64,000 nt of DNA from Sphingobium arseniciresistens (lineage in GTDB: Bacteria; Pseudomonadota; Alphaproteobacteria; Sphingomonadales; Sphingomonadaceae): assembly GCA_029167225.1 (NCBI GenBank), contig JARFNK010000007.1, forward strand, positions 167,939 to 231,938. The letters run 5' to 3'. A program made the translations under genes and the position numbers. The notes under the pieces are model-generated. The model did not search any database and was not told the origin of the DNA. It was given only the letters and a program-made list of their open reading frames with translations. This document shows positions 1-8,921 of the stretch, piece after piece (positions within the stretch are counted from its first letter, which is position 1; each line of letters starts with the position of its first letter).

Positions 1-1585
1 GGACCTGCATGATCTCCGACGTGTCCATTACCTCGGCAAGGTCGGCGGATGTCAGCCCTTCGCCAAAGAGCTGCAGCAGCTGACGCTCTGTCGAGATGCG
101 GGTGACGGCCCGGCGTGCGGCGGGCACGGACGACATGAGCTTGAGCGCTGCCGTGCGCGACACCTCCACCATGATCGAATCCGCGCCGGCGCGCACGGTC
201 GCGCCGCGCCGTCGGCCGGAAATCAGGCCGACCTCGCCGAAGATGGAACTCGCCTCGACCGGCACGGTGATGGAGGCATCCTCCTTGTCCACCTCGACCA
301 GCGCCTGCCCGGAGGCGATGGCGAAGAGCGAGGATCCGGGCGCCGCCCGCTCGAAGATCACCTCGCCCTTGAGGTAGAAGCGCGCGGCGCTGTCCAGCAT
401 GAACTCTCGCATCTGCAGGGGCGACAGCCCTTCGAGGATGGAGATGTTCGTGCGCAGGAATTCCAGCCATTCGTCGACGCTGCGATTGCCCGGCAATTCC
501 TTGAATTTCGCGGCCAGAATGGGCTCATCGGCGGGTTTCAACGCGGTGTTGCCGTTGATGAACTCGACCACGTCATGGCCCTGGTTCATGCAATGCTTGA
601 TAAGCGGATAGCCCGCCAGCGCGCCGATGACGAAGATGCCCGGCGCCGTCGTCTCGAACACCGGGGAGAGTTTTGGAAAGGCGAGCCGGTCGCCGCTCGT
701 GAACTCTATCCCGCATTCCTCCACGAAGCTGCGCGGCGGCGCGGAGCCCATGCGTGCGATGATCCGGTCGCAGCGGATTTTCTGCTCGCCATCGCGGGTG
801 TCGAGCGTGATCCAGCCGGGCTCGACCAGCGATGTCGTGCTTTCGGTGAGGATGTTGACGCGGCCGGTCGCGCCCGCCGCCATCAGCGCCTTCACGTTCG
901 CGTCCTTGGCCGTGGAGAACTCCGCCGACCGGTTGACCAGGCTCACCACATTGCCCTGCGCCTCGTCGGCGGCAAGGCCCAGCGCATTCTCGATGCCCGC
1001 GTCGCCGCCGCCGATCACGAAGATATGCTCGTCATTATATTCGGCCGGGTCGTCGAGCTGATATTGCACATGGGGCAGGTCGCCGCCCGGCACGCGCATC
1101 AGATTGGGGTTGCCCTGCGTGCCGATGGCCATCACCACGGTTTCCGCGACGATCTCCTGCCCATTGGTCAGCGTCAGCTTATAGGGCGGTGCCCGGCGCT
1201 GGATCTCGCGGGTCTGGCTGCTGCCGTCGCGGGCGCGGGTGACGATCTGCTGCACGCTGCCGGGGATGGGATCGCCCATGCCCTCGATTGCCTTCACTTC
1301 GCTGCGATAGGCGACATTGACGCCCAGCGCCTTGGCCTGCTCGTTCCAGATGCCCAGGATCGCCTCGCGCTTGCCGGCATCGAAATCGCAGTCCGAACGC
1401 AGCACAAGCTGGCTCGGCGTCGCCATCACATGCTTGCCCTTCTGATATTTGAAGATGGTATCGGAAAGGTGGTCTGTCTTTTCCAGCAGCACATGGGCAA
1501 GGCCAAGCTGCGCCGCGCGCGAAGCCGCGCTGAGCCCCGCCGGGCCAGATCCCACAATAGCGATGCGCACGCGCTCACCCAACAT
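1..1585 (-). CDS. FAD/NAD(P)-dependent disulfide-reductase-like protein with cyclic-nucleotide-binding domain (C-terminus beyond window)
   Basis: The gene reads leftward and runs off the window edge, giving 528 codons. The N-terminus has a dinucleotide-binding GSGPAG motif at residues 12-17, followed by a YpdA/TrxB-like reductase fold to about residue 330, including a second nucleotide-binding glycine motif (VIGGGDAG). I see no CxxC redox pair, as in YpdA-type bacillithiol-disulfide reductases, so a classical thioredoxin reductase role is doubtful. From about residue 390 to 495 there is a Crp-like cyclic-nucleotide-binding domain whose phosphate cassette (FGEVGLISG then RRGATVRA) keeps the Glu and Arg expected for ligand contact. 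The last ~30 visible residues look like the start of a second such domain. The start is the ATG followed directly by the glycine-motif beta strand. It is inferred to be a redox enzyme gated by a cyclic nucleotide; the substrate is unknown. Confidence 0.85.
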   Translation of the reverse strand, partial: MLGERVRIAIVGSGPAGLSAASRAAQLGLAHVLLEKTDHLSDTIFKYQKGKHVMATPSQLVLRSDCDFDAGKREAILGIWNEQAKALGVNVAYRSEVKAIEGMGDPIPGSVQQIVTRARDGSSQTREIQRRAPPYKLTLTNGQEIVAETVVMAIGTQGNPNLMRVPGGDLPHVQYQLDDPAEYNDEHIFVIGGGDAGIENALGLAADEAQGNVVSLVNRSAEFSTAKDANVKALMAAGATGRVNILTESTTSLVEPGWITLDTRDGEQKIRCDRIIARMGSAPPRSFVEECGIEFTSGDRLAFPKLSPVFETTAPGIFVIGALAGYPLIKHCMNQGHDVVEFINGNTALKPADEPILAAKFKELPGNRSVDEWLEFLRTNISILEGLSPLQMREFMLDSAARFYLKGEVIFERAAPGSSLFAIASGQALVEVDKEDASITVPVEASSIFGEVGLISGRRRGATVRAGADSIMVEVSRTAALKLMSSVPAARRAVTRISTERQLLQLFGEGLTSADLAEVMDTSEIMQV

Positions 1586-1704
1586 CTGTCCCCCAGCAAT
1601 GTGGACGCCTCAGCCTTACCCCCAGCTGTTTGTGCGTCGAACGGGTGCGAACCGTGGGCGGCACTCTATCATTTCCTTCGCCGCGCGCTAGAGATGACTG
1701 CGCT

Positions 1705-2718
1705 ATGGGGCAGGGGAAAATGGACATGGCCGGGCAGGCAGATGTGAAGGGCCAAAAATCGGGTGAGCAGAAACCGGGGGAACAGAAATCGGGCATCGGT
1801 CGGCTCCTGCTGATCGTCGCGATCACCATTGCCGCCATTTCGATCATCTATGCAGTGACGCGCGGCACAGCGCCGCCAAAGCCTGCCTCCAGCGCAGATG
1901 CGCCGACGATGCCGGGCCAGCCGGCCGATGCCGAGGGGGTGATCCGGTCGCTGCAGGAGCAGGTCGGCGCCAATCCCAATGACGCCGCTGGCTGGCAACA
2001 GCTTGGCTGGGTCTATTTCGAGGGCGGGCGCTATGCCGATGCGGCGCGCGCCTATCGCCGGGCGACCGCGATCGCGCCGGGCAACGCGACCTTCTGGTCA
2101 TCGCTGGGCGAAGCGATCGTGATGGGCAGCGAGAAGGACCCGATGCCGGCCGAGGCGGCGAAGGCGTTCGAAAAGGCCGTCGCGATCGACGCGAAGGAGC
2201 CCCGCGCGCGCTATTTCATGGCGGTGCGGCGCGATCTGGCCGGCGATCATCAGGGCGCGATCGCCGACTGGCTGGCGCTGCTCGCCGATACGCCGCCCGG
2301 CGCGCCGTGGGAACGTGACCTGCGCCGCACGATCGAGCAGGTCGGCCGGATCAACAAGATCGACGTCGCGCCCCGCCTTGCGGCCATCAAGCAGCCTGCG
2401 CCGCATCCTGATGTCGCCATGCCCTCGGTGGCGACCGCCGCCATCCCCGGCCCGACGCGGGAGCAGATGCAGGCCGCCGCCGGCCTGCCCAAGGGCGCGC
2501 AGGACCAGATGGTCGAGGACATGGTCTCCGGCCTCGAAGCGAAGCTGAAAGGCACGCCCGGCAATGTCGACGGCTGGATCATGCTGATGCGCAGCCGCAT
2601 GACATTGGGACAGACGGCCAAGGCGAGCGCCGCCTATCGCAGCGCTGTCGCCGCCAACCCGGCGCAGGCCGCACGGCTGAAGGACGAGGCGCGCGTGCTG
2701 GCCGTGCCGGGGATCTGA
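1705..2718 (+). CDS. Membrane-anchored TPR protein (CcmI/CycH C-terminal-like)
   Basis: This is a 337-residue protein with a short hydrophilic N-terminus, one transmembrane segment (roughly residues 33-52, LLLIVAITIAAISIIYAV) and a long periplasmic part with tetratricopeptide motifs, for example GWQQLGWVYFEGGRYADA and ATFWSSLGEAI. The arrangement resembles the TPR half of the cytochrome c biogenesis factor CcmI/CycH, which presents apocytochrome to the haem lyase. No other ccm genes are nearby, so that role is only suggested. A start at 1720 is also possible because a GGGG-rich stretch lies just upstream of it. It stands divergent from the reductase gene at 1-1585. Confidence 0.8.
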   Translation: MGQGKMDMAGQADVKGQKSGEQKPGEQKSGIGRLLLIVAITIAAISIIYAVTRGTAPPKPASSADAPTMPGQPADAEGVIRSLQEQVGANPNDAAGWQQLGWVYFEGGRYADAARAYRRATAIAPGNATFWSSLGEAIVMGSEKDPMPAEAAKAFEKAVAIDAKEPRARYFMAVRRDLAGDHQGAIADWLALLADTPPGAPWERDLRRTIEQVGRINKIDVAPRLAAIKQPAPHPDVAMPSVATAAIPGPTREQMQAAAGLPKGAQDQMVEDMVSGLEAKLKGTPGNVDGWIMLMRSRMTLGQTAKASAAYRSAVAANPAQAARLKDEARVLAVPGI

Positions 2719-2796
2719 TCGGGCGGATTGCTGTGTCAGGGCGCGATCGCTGAATAGCGCTTCCGATATTTGCCGCCCATGTGCATAACCATGCTC

Positions 2797-3279
2797 ATGG
2801 CAGAGGAACTTTCGACCATCGACATGCGCATCCTGGAACAGGTGCAGCGCGACTCAACCCTGTCCACCAGCGAGCTTGCCGAGCGGGTGGGCCTGTCGCA
2901 GTCGCCATGCTGGCGGCGGCTGCAGAAGCTGAAGGATGACGGCTATATCCGGGGCGAGGTGGCCCTGGTCGACCGATCGAAGCTCGGCCCCAGCCTCGTG
3001 ATCTTCGCGACGCTCAAGACCAGCGCGGCCATGGGCGACATGCGGGCGGAATTCCTGCGCAAGATCGAGACCATCCCCGAGGTGCTGGAATGCTATTCCG
3101 TCTTCGGCGAGCGCGACCTACTGATGAAGGTAATGGCGCAGTCGATGGAATGGTATCACGGCTTCGTCTTCAACATCATCATGAAGCTGCCCGGCGTCGT
3201 GGATATCCAGTCGACCGTCACCATGTCCGAAATGAAATATACCACGGCGCTGCCGATCAGGGGCAGCAAGGCGCTTTAG
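2797..3279 (+). CDS. Lrp/AsnC family transcriptional regulator
   Basis: The 160-residue protein has the full Lrp/AsnC layout. The N-terminal winged helix (STIDMRILEQVQRD, then ELAERVGLSQSPCWRRLQKL) is followed by an alpha-beta ligand-sensing RAM domain carrying EVLECYSVFGERDLLMKV. Members form dimers to octamers and regulate amino-acid metabolism genes, often including themselves. The usual target next door is not obvious: the flanking genes are a TPR protein and a convergent phosphatase. I chose the ATG giving MAEELSTID; an ATG two codons upstream (2791) and another at 2770 are alternatives and the ribosome-binding site does not decide between them. Confidence 0.9.
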   Translation: MAEELSTIDMRILEQVQRDSTLSTSELAERVGLSQSPCWRRLQKLKDDGYIRGEVALVDRSKLGPSLVIFATLKTSAAMGDMRAEFLRKIETIPEVLECYSVFGERDLLMKVMAQSMEWYHGFVFNIIMKLPGVVDIQSTVTMSEMKYTTALPIRGSKAL

Positions 3280-3318
3280 CGGCGCTTCGGGCTCGTTGTT
3301 CCGCCCGTGCCAGACGTC

Positions 3319-4116
3319 TTATGCGGTGCCCAGCAGTTCCCTGGCGCGGGGGGCGAGGCGTTTGACGGCGGCGGCGTGGATGCCGGCGGTGCAGCACAGC
3401 AGGCCGAAGGCGGTCGGGTTCTCGCGATTGAACGAGATCGGATGGCCCAGCGCGTCGCTGACGATGGCGCCGGCTTCCTGCGCGATCAGCGCGGCGGCCG
3501 CGATGTCCCACTCATTGCCCCAGCGCACGGTCGCGACCAGATCGGCACTGTCGGCCGCCACCATCGCCATGCGGAGCGCGATGCTGTTGGGGCGTTCCAC
3601 CGCGACAAGATCGCGGTCGACCTTGGGCAGCACATCGGCGGGCACGCGCGCGCCGGGCAACAGGGTGCGCCCGCCGGCCCGCAGAGGCCGTCCGTTCAAC
3701 GTGGCGCCATGGCCAAGCCGCGCGATCCACAATTCGTTGCGGGCGGGCGCGGCGAGGATGCCGAGACGCGGCATCCCGTCCTCCACAAGCGCGACGGAAA
3801 CCGCCCAGCCGGGGCGCCCGCGCAGATAGTCGCGGGTGCCGTCGATCGGGTCCACCACCCACACGCGATCCGTTCCCAGGCGATGCGCGCTGTCGGCGGT
3901 TTCCTCCGAAAGCCAGCCGGCATGGGGATCGATCGCGGCAAGGGCATCGCGCAGCATGGCGTTGGCCTCGATATCCGCATCGCAGACGGGCTGGTTGGGT
4001 TCCTTCTCCCAGCGGCGCACCTGCGTCTTGCCGCCCGCCCACAGGGTCAGGGCGTGGTCTGCGACCCGCGAGACGGCGTCGACGACGCGCCTGTCTATGG
4101 CCTCATCCGCCCGCAA
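3319..4116 (-). CDS. Inositol monophosphatase family protein (CysQ/HisN-like)
   Basis: This 265-residue protein has the metal-site signatures of the lithium-sensitive phosphatase superfamily: WLSEET, then DPIDGTRDYLRG, and the C-terminal WGNEWDIAAAALIAQEAG with the final metal-binding Asp. Known members hydrolyse inositol monophosphate, 3'-phosphoadenosine 5'-phosphate or histidinol phosphate; sequence alone does not say which. The only plausible start is a TTG at 4116, because no ATG, GTG or TTG follows before conserved sequence. That start lies inside the end of the upstream pmbA gene (14-base overlap), so translation is probably coupled. The gene ends convergent with the Lrp gene. Confidence 0.9.
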   Translation of the reverse strand: MRADEAIDRRVVDAVSRVADHALTLWAGGKTQVRRWEKEPNQPVCDADIEANAMLRDALAAIDPHAGWLSEETADSAHRLGTDRVWVVDPIDGTRDYLRGRPGWAVSVALVEDGMPRLGILAAPARNELWIARLGHGATLNGRPLRAGGRTLLPGARVPADVLPKVDRDLVAVERPNSIALRMAMVAADSADLVATVRWGNEWDIAAAALIAQEAGAIVSDALGHPISFNRENPTAFGLLCCTAGIHAAAVKRLAPRARELLGTA

Positions 4117-5452
4117 CGGTCATCCCGTCCACCCTGACCGTGGGCGCATTGGTCGCGTAACGGAAATGCAGGTCATTGGCTGGCACGAGCGATCGGAACA
4201 TGTCCTTGAGATTACCCGCGATGGTGATTTCCGCAACCGCCTGCACCACGGCGCCGTTCTCGATCAGGAAGCCCGATGCGCCGCGGCTGTAGTCGCCGGT
4301 GATGCTGTTCACGCCCATGCCGATCAGTTCGGTGACATAGAGGCCGCGCTTCACGTCCGCCATCAGTTCGCCCGGCGTCGCGCTGCCGGCTTCCAGATGC
4401 AGGTTGCTGACCCCAGCGCCCGGCGCGCCCGCGCCGCTGCGGCTGGCGTGACCCGTAGGTTCCGCGCCAAGCTGGCGGGCCGATGCGCTGTCCAGCAGCC
4501 AGCCGGTCAGGCGGCCGTCCTCGACCAACAGCCGGCGCTGCGTCGGCAGGCCTTCCGCATCGAAGGGGCGCGAGCGCAGGCCGCGCACACGCAGCGGATC
4601 GTCGATCACGTTGATGCCCGGCGCGAACAGCTGCTCGCCCAGGCTGTCGAGCAGGAAGCTGGAGCGCCGCGCGATCGCCGGGCCGACGATGCCGGCAACC
4701 AGATGGCCGATCAGGCCGCCGCTCACCCGCGGATCGAAGATCACCGGCATCGCGCCGCTCTCGATCTTGACCGGGTTGAGCCGGGCGACGGCGCGCTGCC
4801 CGGCGCGGGTGCCGATCGCCTCGGCCTCGTCCAGGTCTTCCAGATGGCGCACGCTGTGGCTGGCATGGTCGCGCTGCATGGCGGAACCAGCGCCGGTGAG
4901 CACGCTGGCCCATGTCCCGTGCGACGTCGCGGCATAGGCACCGGCAAAGCCATGGCTGGTGACGAGCGCGACCTGGCTGCGGCCATTGCTGGCGCCCGCG
5001 CCCTCGCTGTTGCTGACGCCGGGAACGGCGCGCGCCGAATCTTCCGCTTCCAGGGCGCGTTCGCGCAGGGCTTCGGGGCTCGGCTCGCTCTCGTCGTCGG
5101 TCAGGTCGAGCGGCGGCGGCTTCTTGCGGATCAGCAGATGCTCGGGCGCAAGGCCGGCATAGGGGTCTTCGGGGGCTTCCCGCGCCATGGCGATGCAGCG
5201 CTCGACAAGGCCGTTCAGCGTCACCGGGTTCATGTCCGACGCGGAAATGGTGGCCGACCGCTGGCCCACGAACAGCCGCAGGCCGATTTCCTCGCCTTCG
5301 GAGCGCTCGACATCCTCCAATGCGCCCAGCCGGACGGAGACCTGCGTCGCGGCGTTGCAGACATAGAGGGCGTCGGCTGCATCGGCGCCGGCCTTGCGGG
5401 CTGCGGCGACAAGATCCTCCGCACGGCTCTGTGCGTCTTCCAGGGTCAACAT
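4103..5452 (-). CDS. pmbA: TldE/PmbA family metalloprotease subunit
   Basis: The 449-residue product matches the TldD/PmbA (U62) family over its full length, including the glycine-rich C-terminal core with GVNSITGDYSRGASGF and the conserved IKIE/DFDPRVSGG-like middle region. It lacks an HExxxH zinc motif, which marks it as the TldE/PmbA partner rather than TldD. The TldD/TldE complex is a cytoplasmic protease known for processing microcin B17 and degrading CcdA; the normal substrate in alphaproteobacteria is not known. It overlaps the phosphatase gene downstream, and the two form one transcription unit. A tldD partner is not in this window. Confidence 0.93.
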   Translation of the reverse strand: MLTLEDAQSRAEDLVAAARKAGADAADALYVCNAATQVSVRLGALEDVERSEGEEIGLRLFVGQRSATISASDMNPVTLNGLVERCIAMAREAPEDPYAGLAPEHLLIRKKPPPLDLTDDESEPSPEALRERALEAEDSARAVPGVSNSEGAGASNGRSQVALVTSHGFAGAYAATSHGTWASVLTGAGSAMQRDHASHSVRHLEDLDEAEAIGTRAGQRAVARLNPVKIESGAMPVIFDPRVSGGLIGHLVAGIVGPAIARRSSFLLDSLGEQLFAPGINVIDDPLRVRGLRSRPFDAEGLPTQRRLLVEDGRLTGWLLDSASARQLGAEPTGHASRSGAGAPGAGVSNLHLEAGSATPGELMADVKRGLYVTELIGMGVNSITGDYSRGASGFLIENGAVVQAVAEITIAGNLKDMFRSLVPANDLHFRYATNAPTVRVDGMTVAGG

Positions 5453-5540
5453 GATGGATAGCTACTCGGGTTATGGGGCAGGCGTCGGGCCTTAAACTTC
5501 ATCATAGATGGGTGCAATGCGCGGCGGAACAAGCAGGGTG

Positions 5541-6449
5541 TCAGTTTCGCCGCTCCTCGCACAGGTGCAGCCAGTGGTTGAACAGGTGCCAGGCGACCGC
5601 GATTTTCGGCGGGGAAAGGAAGAGTGCGCCCGGCTCCCCGGCGAGAGCCGCGCGCACCTGCGCCTCGTCCACCCAGATGGCGTCCTCGATCTCGGTCTCG
5701 TCCAGCGTCAGGTCGCTGCCGGTCGCCTGCGCGATGCAGGCCATCATCAGCGAAGAAGGGAAGGGCCATGGCTGGCTCATCACATAATCGACCCGGCTGA
5801 CGCGGATGCCCGCTTCCTCGAACAGTTCGCGGGCGACGGCTTCCTCGATGGTCTCGCCGGGTTCCACGAAGCCGGCGAGCGCGGAATAGCGCCCCTCCGG
5901 CCAGCTATGCTGCCGGCCGATCAGGATGCGGCCCTCATATTCGGCCAGCATGATCGTCACCGGATCGACGCGGGGAAAATGCTCCGTGCCGCATCCCCCT
6001 TGCTGCACGTCGCAGCGGCGGGCCCATCCCGCCTTGCTCGGATGGGTCGGCTGCCCGCAATTGGCGCAGAAGCGATGCCGCCGGTGCCAGTCGACAAGGC
6101 TGCGCGCGCTGCCGAACAGCGCAAGTTCCTCGTCCGGCAGGGCCTGCACCATGTCCCAAAGCCCCGCCGGGCGGGCGGCGCCATGCGGGACGTCGTCGTT
6201 CAAGGCGACGAACAGCGGGCCGTCCTCGTCGATGCCGAGCATTACGTGCCGGTCTATCTGCGCGCCTTCGGGCACGGGCTCCCGCGCCAGACGGATGCCG
6301 TCGGCGACGACCGGATCGAGCCCATCGAGCAGCAGCAGCCGCGCCCGTGCGTCGGCAAAGGCTGCGGCGGCGCGGGCCGGATCGCTGCGGACATTGTCCG
6401 CACGGTCCAGCGTGCCGCCGACGAAGCCGGGTCTTCTGGCGCTGGTCAT
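5541..6449 (-). CDS. nudC: NAD+ diphosphatase / NADH pyrophosphatase NudC
   Basis: The 302-residue Nudix hydrolase carries the Nudix box (GFVEPGETIEEAVARELFEEAG) and, just downstream, the SQPWPFP motif diagnostic of the NudC subgroup, which cleaves NAD(H) and can remove NAD caps from RNA. A zinc ribbon precedes the catalytic domain: the first pair is FCANC, while the second pair is CDVQQGGC, with six residues between the cysteines instead of the usual two. The ATG overlaps the stop of mutY in an ATGA arrangement, so the two are translationally coupled. The domain order and length fit the family. Confidence 0.94.
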   Translation of the reverse strand: MTSARRPGFVGGTLDRADNVRSDPARAAAAFADARARLLLLDGLDPVVADGIRLAREPVPEGAQIDRHVMLGIDEDGPLFVALNDDVPHGAARPAGLWDMVQALPDEELALFGSARSLVDWHRRHRFCANCGQPTHPSKAGWARRCDVQQGGCGTEHFPRVDPVTIMLAEYEGRILIGRQHSWPEGRYSALAGFVEPGETIEEAVARELFEEAGIRVSRVDYVMSQPWPFPSSLMMACIAQATGSDLTLDETEIEDAIWVDEAQVRAALAGEPGALFLSPPKIAVAWHLFNHWLHLCEERRN

Positions 6450-7525
6450 TCCTGTTCCTCGATATCGATGCTGACCGCGCGGCGGGCGGCCTTGGCGAAC
6501 ACTCCGGGGAGCCCCGCCTCGACGATGCGCGCGTGGGGCCACCATTCACCGGGCCGGCCGGCCATGCAATCGCTTTTGTCGGCCGCCTCGCCGATCCGGG
6601 TGCGATGGACGGTCAGCGACAGGGCGAAATGGGTGAAGACATGCTCCACCGGATCGGCAGCCGTGGTCCAGCGTGCGGCGATGGGCGGGGCGGGATCGGG
6701 CATGTCGCTCCAGTCCGATGTCGGCAGGCCGCGCATCCCGCCGAGCAGCCCCTTGGCCGGGCGCTGCTCCAGCCAGACATGCTCGCCGCGCTCGATCCAC
6801 CAGATATGGCCATGGCGCTGCGGGCGGACCTTCTTGGGGGCCTTCACCGGATAGTCGGCGGGATTGCCTGCCCGGAAGCCCGCGCATTCGCCGTTCAGCG
6901 GACAGGCCATGCAGGCGGGATTGCGCGCGGTGCAGATGCTGGAGCCAAGGTCCATCATCGCCTGCGCGAAATCGCCGGCGCGCGCGTCCGGCGTGATGGT
7001 GTCGGCGGCCCGCCAGATCTCCGCCCTGCCGCCGGGCAGGGGCGTATCGATGGCGAAGAGGCGCGCCGTGACGCGCTCGACATTGGCGTCGACGGCGACG
7101 GCGCGGCGGCCGAAGGCAATGGCGCTGACCGCCGCAGCCGTATAGGCGCCAACCCCCGGCAGCGTCCGCAAGGCCGCCTCGTCCGCCGGAAACTGCCCGC
7201 CATGGTCGCGCACGACGGCGCGGGCGCAGGCGAGCAGGTTGCGGGCGCGGGCATAATAGCCAAGCCCCGCCCATGCGGCCATCAGGTCCGCGTCCGGCGT
7301 GGCGGCCAGCGCCTCCACCGTCGGCCAGCGCTCCGTGAAGCGCTGGAAATAGGGGATGACCGCCGCGACCGTCGTCTGCTGCAGCATGATCTCCGACAGC
7401 CAGACGCGATAGGGATCGGCCCGGTTCGCGCCCGGAGGCGCGCGCCAGGGGAGCGTGCGGGCGTGCGCGTCATAATGACGCAGCAGTTTCTGAGCGATCG
7501 CAATGCATGGGCTATCGACGGGCAT
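6446..7525 (-). CDS. mutY: A/G-specific adenine glycosylase MutY
   Basis: The 359-residue protein removes adenine mispaired with 8-oxoguanine. Visible hallmarks are the catalytic Glu in SEIMLQQTTV, the helix-hairpin-helix LPGVGAYTAAAV, the catalytic Asp in VDANVERV, and the four-cysteine iron-sulfur loop with spacing 6-2-5 (CTARNPACMACPLNGEC). The C-terminal Nudix-like 8-oxoG recognition domain is present. It is the first gene of a two-gene unit with nudC and starts only 26 bases from the divergent dciA gene, so both promoters must lie in or overlap the coding starts. Confidence 0.96.
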   Translation of the reverse strand: MPVDSPCIAIAQKLLRHYDAHARTLPWRAPPGANRADPYRVWLSEIMLQQTTVAAVIPYFQRFTERWPTVEALAATPDADLMAAWAGLGYYARARNLLACARAVVRDHGGQFPADEAALRTLPGVGAYTAAAVSAIAFGRRAVAVDANVERVTARLFAIDTPLPGGRAEIWRAADTITPDARAGDFAQAMMDLGSSICTARNPACMACPLNGECAGFRAGNPADYPVKAPKKVRPQRHGHIWWIERGEHVWLEQRPAKGLLGGMRGLPTSDWSDMPDPAPPIAARWTTAADPVEHVFTHFALSLTVHRTRIGEAADKSDCMAGRPGEWWPHARIVEAGLPGVFAKAARRAVSIDIEEQE

Positions 7526-7551
7526 GGCCAGCCTATGCCATTAAGCGGGCC

Positions 7552-8115
7552 ATGACGGAACGCTCCAGCGACAAGGTGAAAAAAGGCAGCGCGCGGAGCA
7601 AGTCCGCAGGCGCCAAGGCTGTGCAGGAGCGGCCCCGCGTCAACGGCGTACGCGCCATTTCAGACCTGATGCCGGAAATCGGCCGCGCCGCCTTCCGCCG
7701 ATTCGGCTTCGTCCAGTCGAGCGTGGTGACGCGCTGGGCGGACATCGTCGGCCCGCGCTACGCCGGCATATCCGCACCCGAATCGATCCGCTTTCCCGCC
7801 GGCGAAAAGGTCGGCGGCACGCTCAGCCTGGTGGTGACGAGCGGTTATGCGACGATGATGCAGCATGTGCTGCCGGAGATCATCGAGCGGGTGAACCGCT
7901 TCTTCGGCTATGAAGCGGTGGCGAAGGTCGCGATGCGGCAGGGCGAGGTGATCGCCAGCGCGCCCGAACCGAGCCCGCCGCCCCGCAACCTTAAGCCGCT
8001 GCCGGTGGAACTGGGCGATTCGCTGCGCGACATCGGCGACCCGGAGCTGCGCGCGGTGCTGGAATCGCTGGCACAGGGGCTTGCCAACTCCGCCGGTATT
8101 CCCAAGATCAACTGA
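7552..8115 (+). CDS. DUF721 / DciA-type replicative helicase loader
   Basis: This 187-residue protein has the DUF721 core (ISDLMPEIGRAAFRRFGFVQSSVVTRWADIVG followed by a basic beta-rich segment) and a Pro-rich disordered tail. Bacteria without DnaC/DnaI loaders use DciA, a DUF721 protein, to load DnaB helicase at the origin, and this family is the expected loader in alphaproteobacteria. I chose the ATG giving MTERSSDKVKK because the upstream in-frame residues overlap the mutY start. It is followed 26 bases later by the DsbA-like genes, possibly in one transcript. Confidence 0.85.
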   Translation: MTERSSDKVKKGSARSKSAGAKAVQERPRVNGVRAISDLMPEIGRAAFRRFGFVQSSVVTRWADIVGPRYAGISAPESIRFPAGEKVGGTLSLVVTSGYATMMQHVLPEIIERVNRFFGYEAVAKVAMRQGEVIASAPEPSPPPRNLKPLPVELGDSLRDIGDPELRAVLESLAQGLANSAGIPKIN

Positions 8116-8141
8116 CTTCCTCAGAACCGGACCAAGTGAAG

Positions 8142-8840
8142 ATGACGATGATTTCGCGGCGCGTGCTCCTGCCCCTTCTTGCCCTGATCGCCCTGCCTGC
8201 AACGGCGGCTCTGGCTGCAGCCGCGCCGGACTGGACGGCGAAGGTCACGCTTTCGCCCATCGGTGCCCATGTAATGGGCAATCCGGCCGCGCCGACGAAG
8301 GTCGTAGAATATGTGAGCTATACCTGCAGCCATTGCGCCCATTTCGTGGCGGAGGGGACGCAGCCGCTCAAGGCGGGCTGGGTCAAGGGCGGCAAGGTGA
8401 GCGTCGAGGTGCGTAACGCCGTGCGCGATCGCTATGACATGACCGCCGCGTTGCTCGCACGCTGCGGCGGCCCGGCGCGCTTCTTCGGCAATCATGAGGC
8501 GCTGTTCGCCAATCAGGATGCGTGGATGACGCAGCTCCAGACCTATGACGCCGCCCATCGCGAGCCTGTGCCGGGCCAGACCCCGGCCGCGATGTTCCAG
8601 GATATCGCCGCCAATACCGGCCTGACCGCACTGATGACGAAGCGCGGCTACACCGCCAAGCAGCTCGACGCCTGCCTTGCGGACAAGGCGGCGCTCGCGA
8701 AAGTCACTGCGATGACGGACGAGGCATGGAACAAGGTGAAGATTTCCGGCACGCCCGGCTTCACCGTGAACGGATCGCTGCTGGCGAACACCGCTACCTG
8801 GGCTGGGCTGCGCGCCGCATTGCCCGGTGGGGCCAAGTGA
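8142..8840 (+). CDS. DsbA-like periplasmic thiol oxidoreductase (first of tandem pair)
   Basis: The 232-residue product begins with a signal peptide (RRVLLPLLALIALPATAALA) and has a thioredoxin-fold DsbA domain with the active-site CSHC within YTCSHCAHF. A C-terminal cis-proline region (SGTPGFTVNG) completes the fold. It probably oxidises or isomerises disulfides in exported proteins, as BdbD/DsbA relatives do. A GTG at 8136 and an ATG at 8151 are other possible starts. A paralogue follows 81 bases downstream, suggesting tandem duplication and divergence. Confidence 0.88.
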   Translation: MTMISRRVLLPLLALIALPATAALAAAAPDWTAKVTLSPIGAHVMGNPAAPTKVVEYVSYTCSHCAHFVAEGTQPLKAGWVKGGKVSVEVRNAVRDRYDMTAALLARCGGPARFFGNHEALFANQDAWMTQLQTYDAAHREPVPGQTPAAMFQDIAANTGLTALMTKRGYTAKQLDACLADKAALAKVTAMTDEAWNKVKISGTPGFTVNGSLLANTATWAGLRAALPGGAK

Positions 8841-8921
8841 ATTAAACGGAACGCCGCATGTGCCCGCCGGTGGCGGCGGGCGCGCAAACCGATGACAGAC
8901 CTGCCGGAGCCCGGATCACCC

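Noticed and set aside
575-1747. A long plus-strand reading frame
   Set aside because: It is antisense to the disulfide-reductase gene, whose product has clear family motifs, and it has no recognisable domain.
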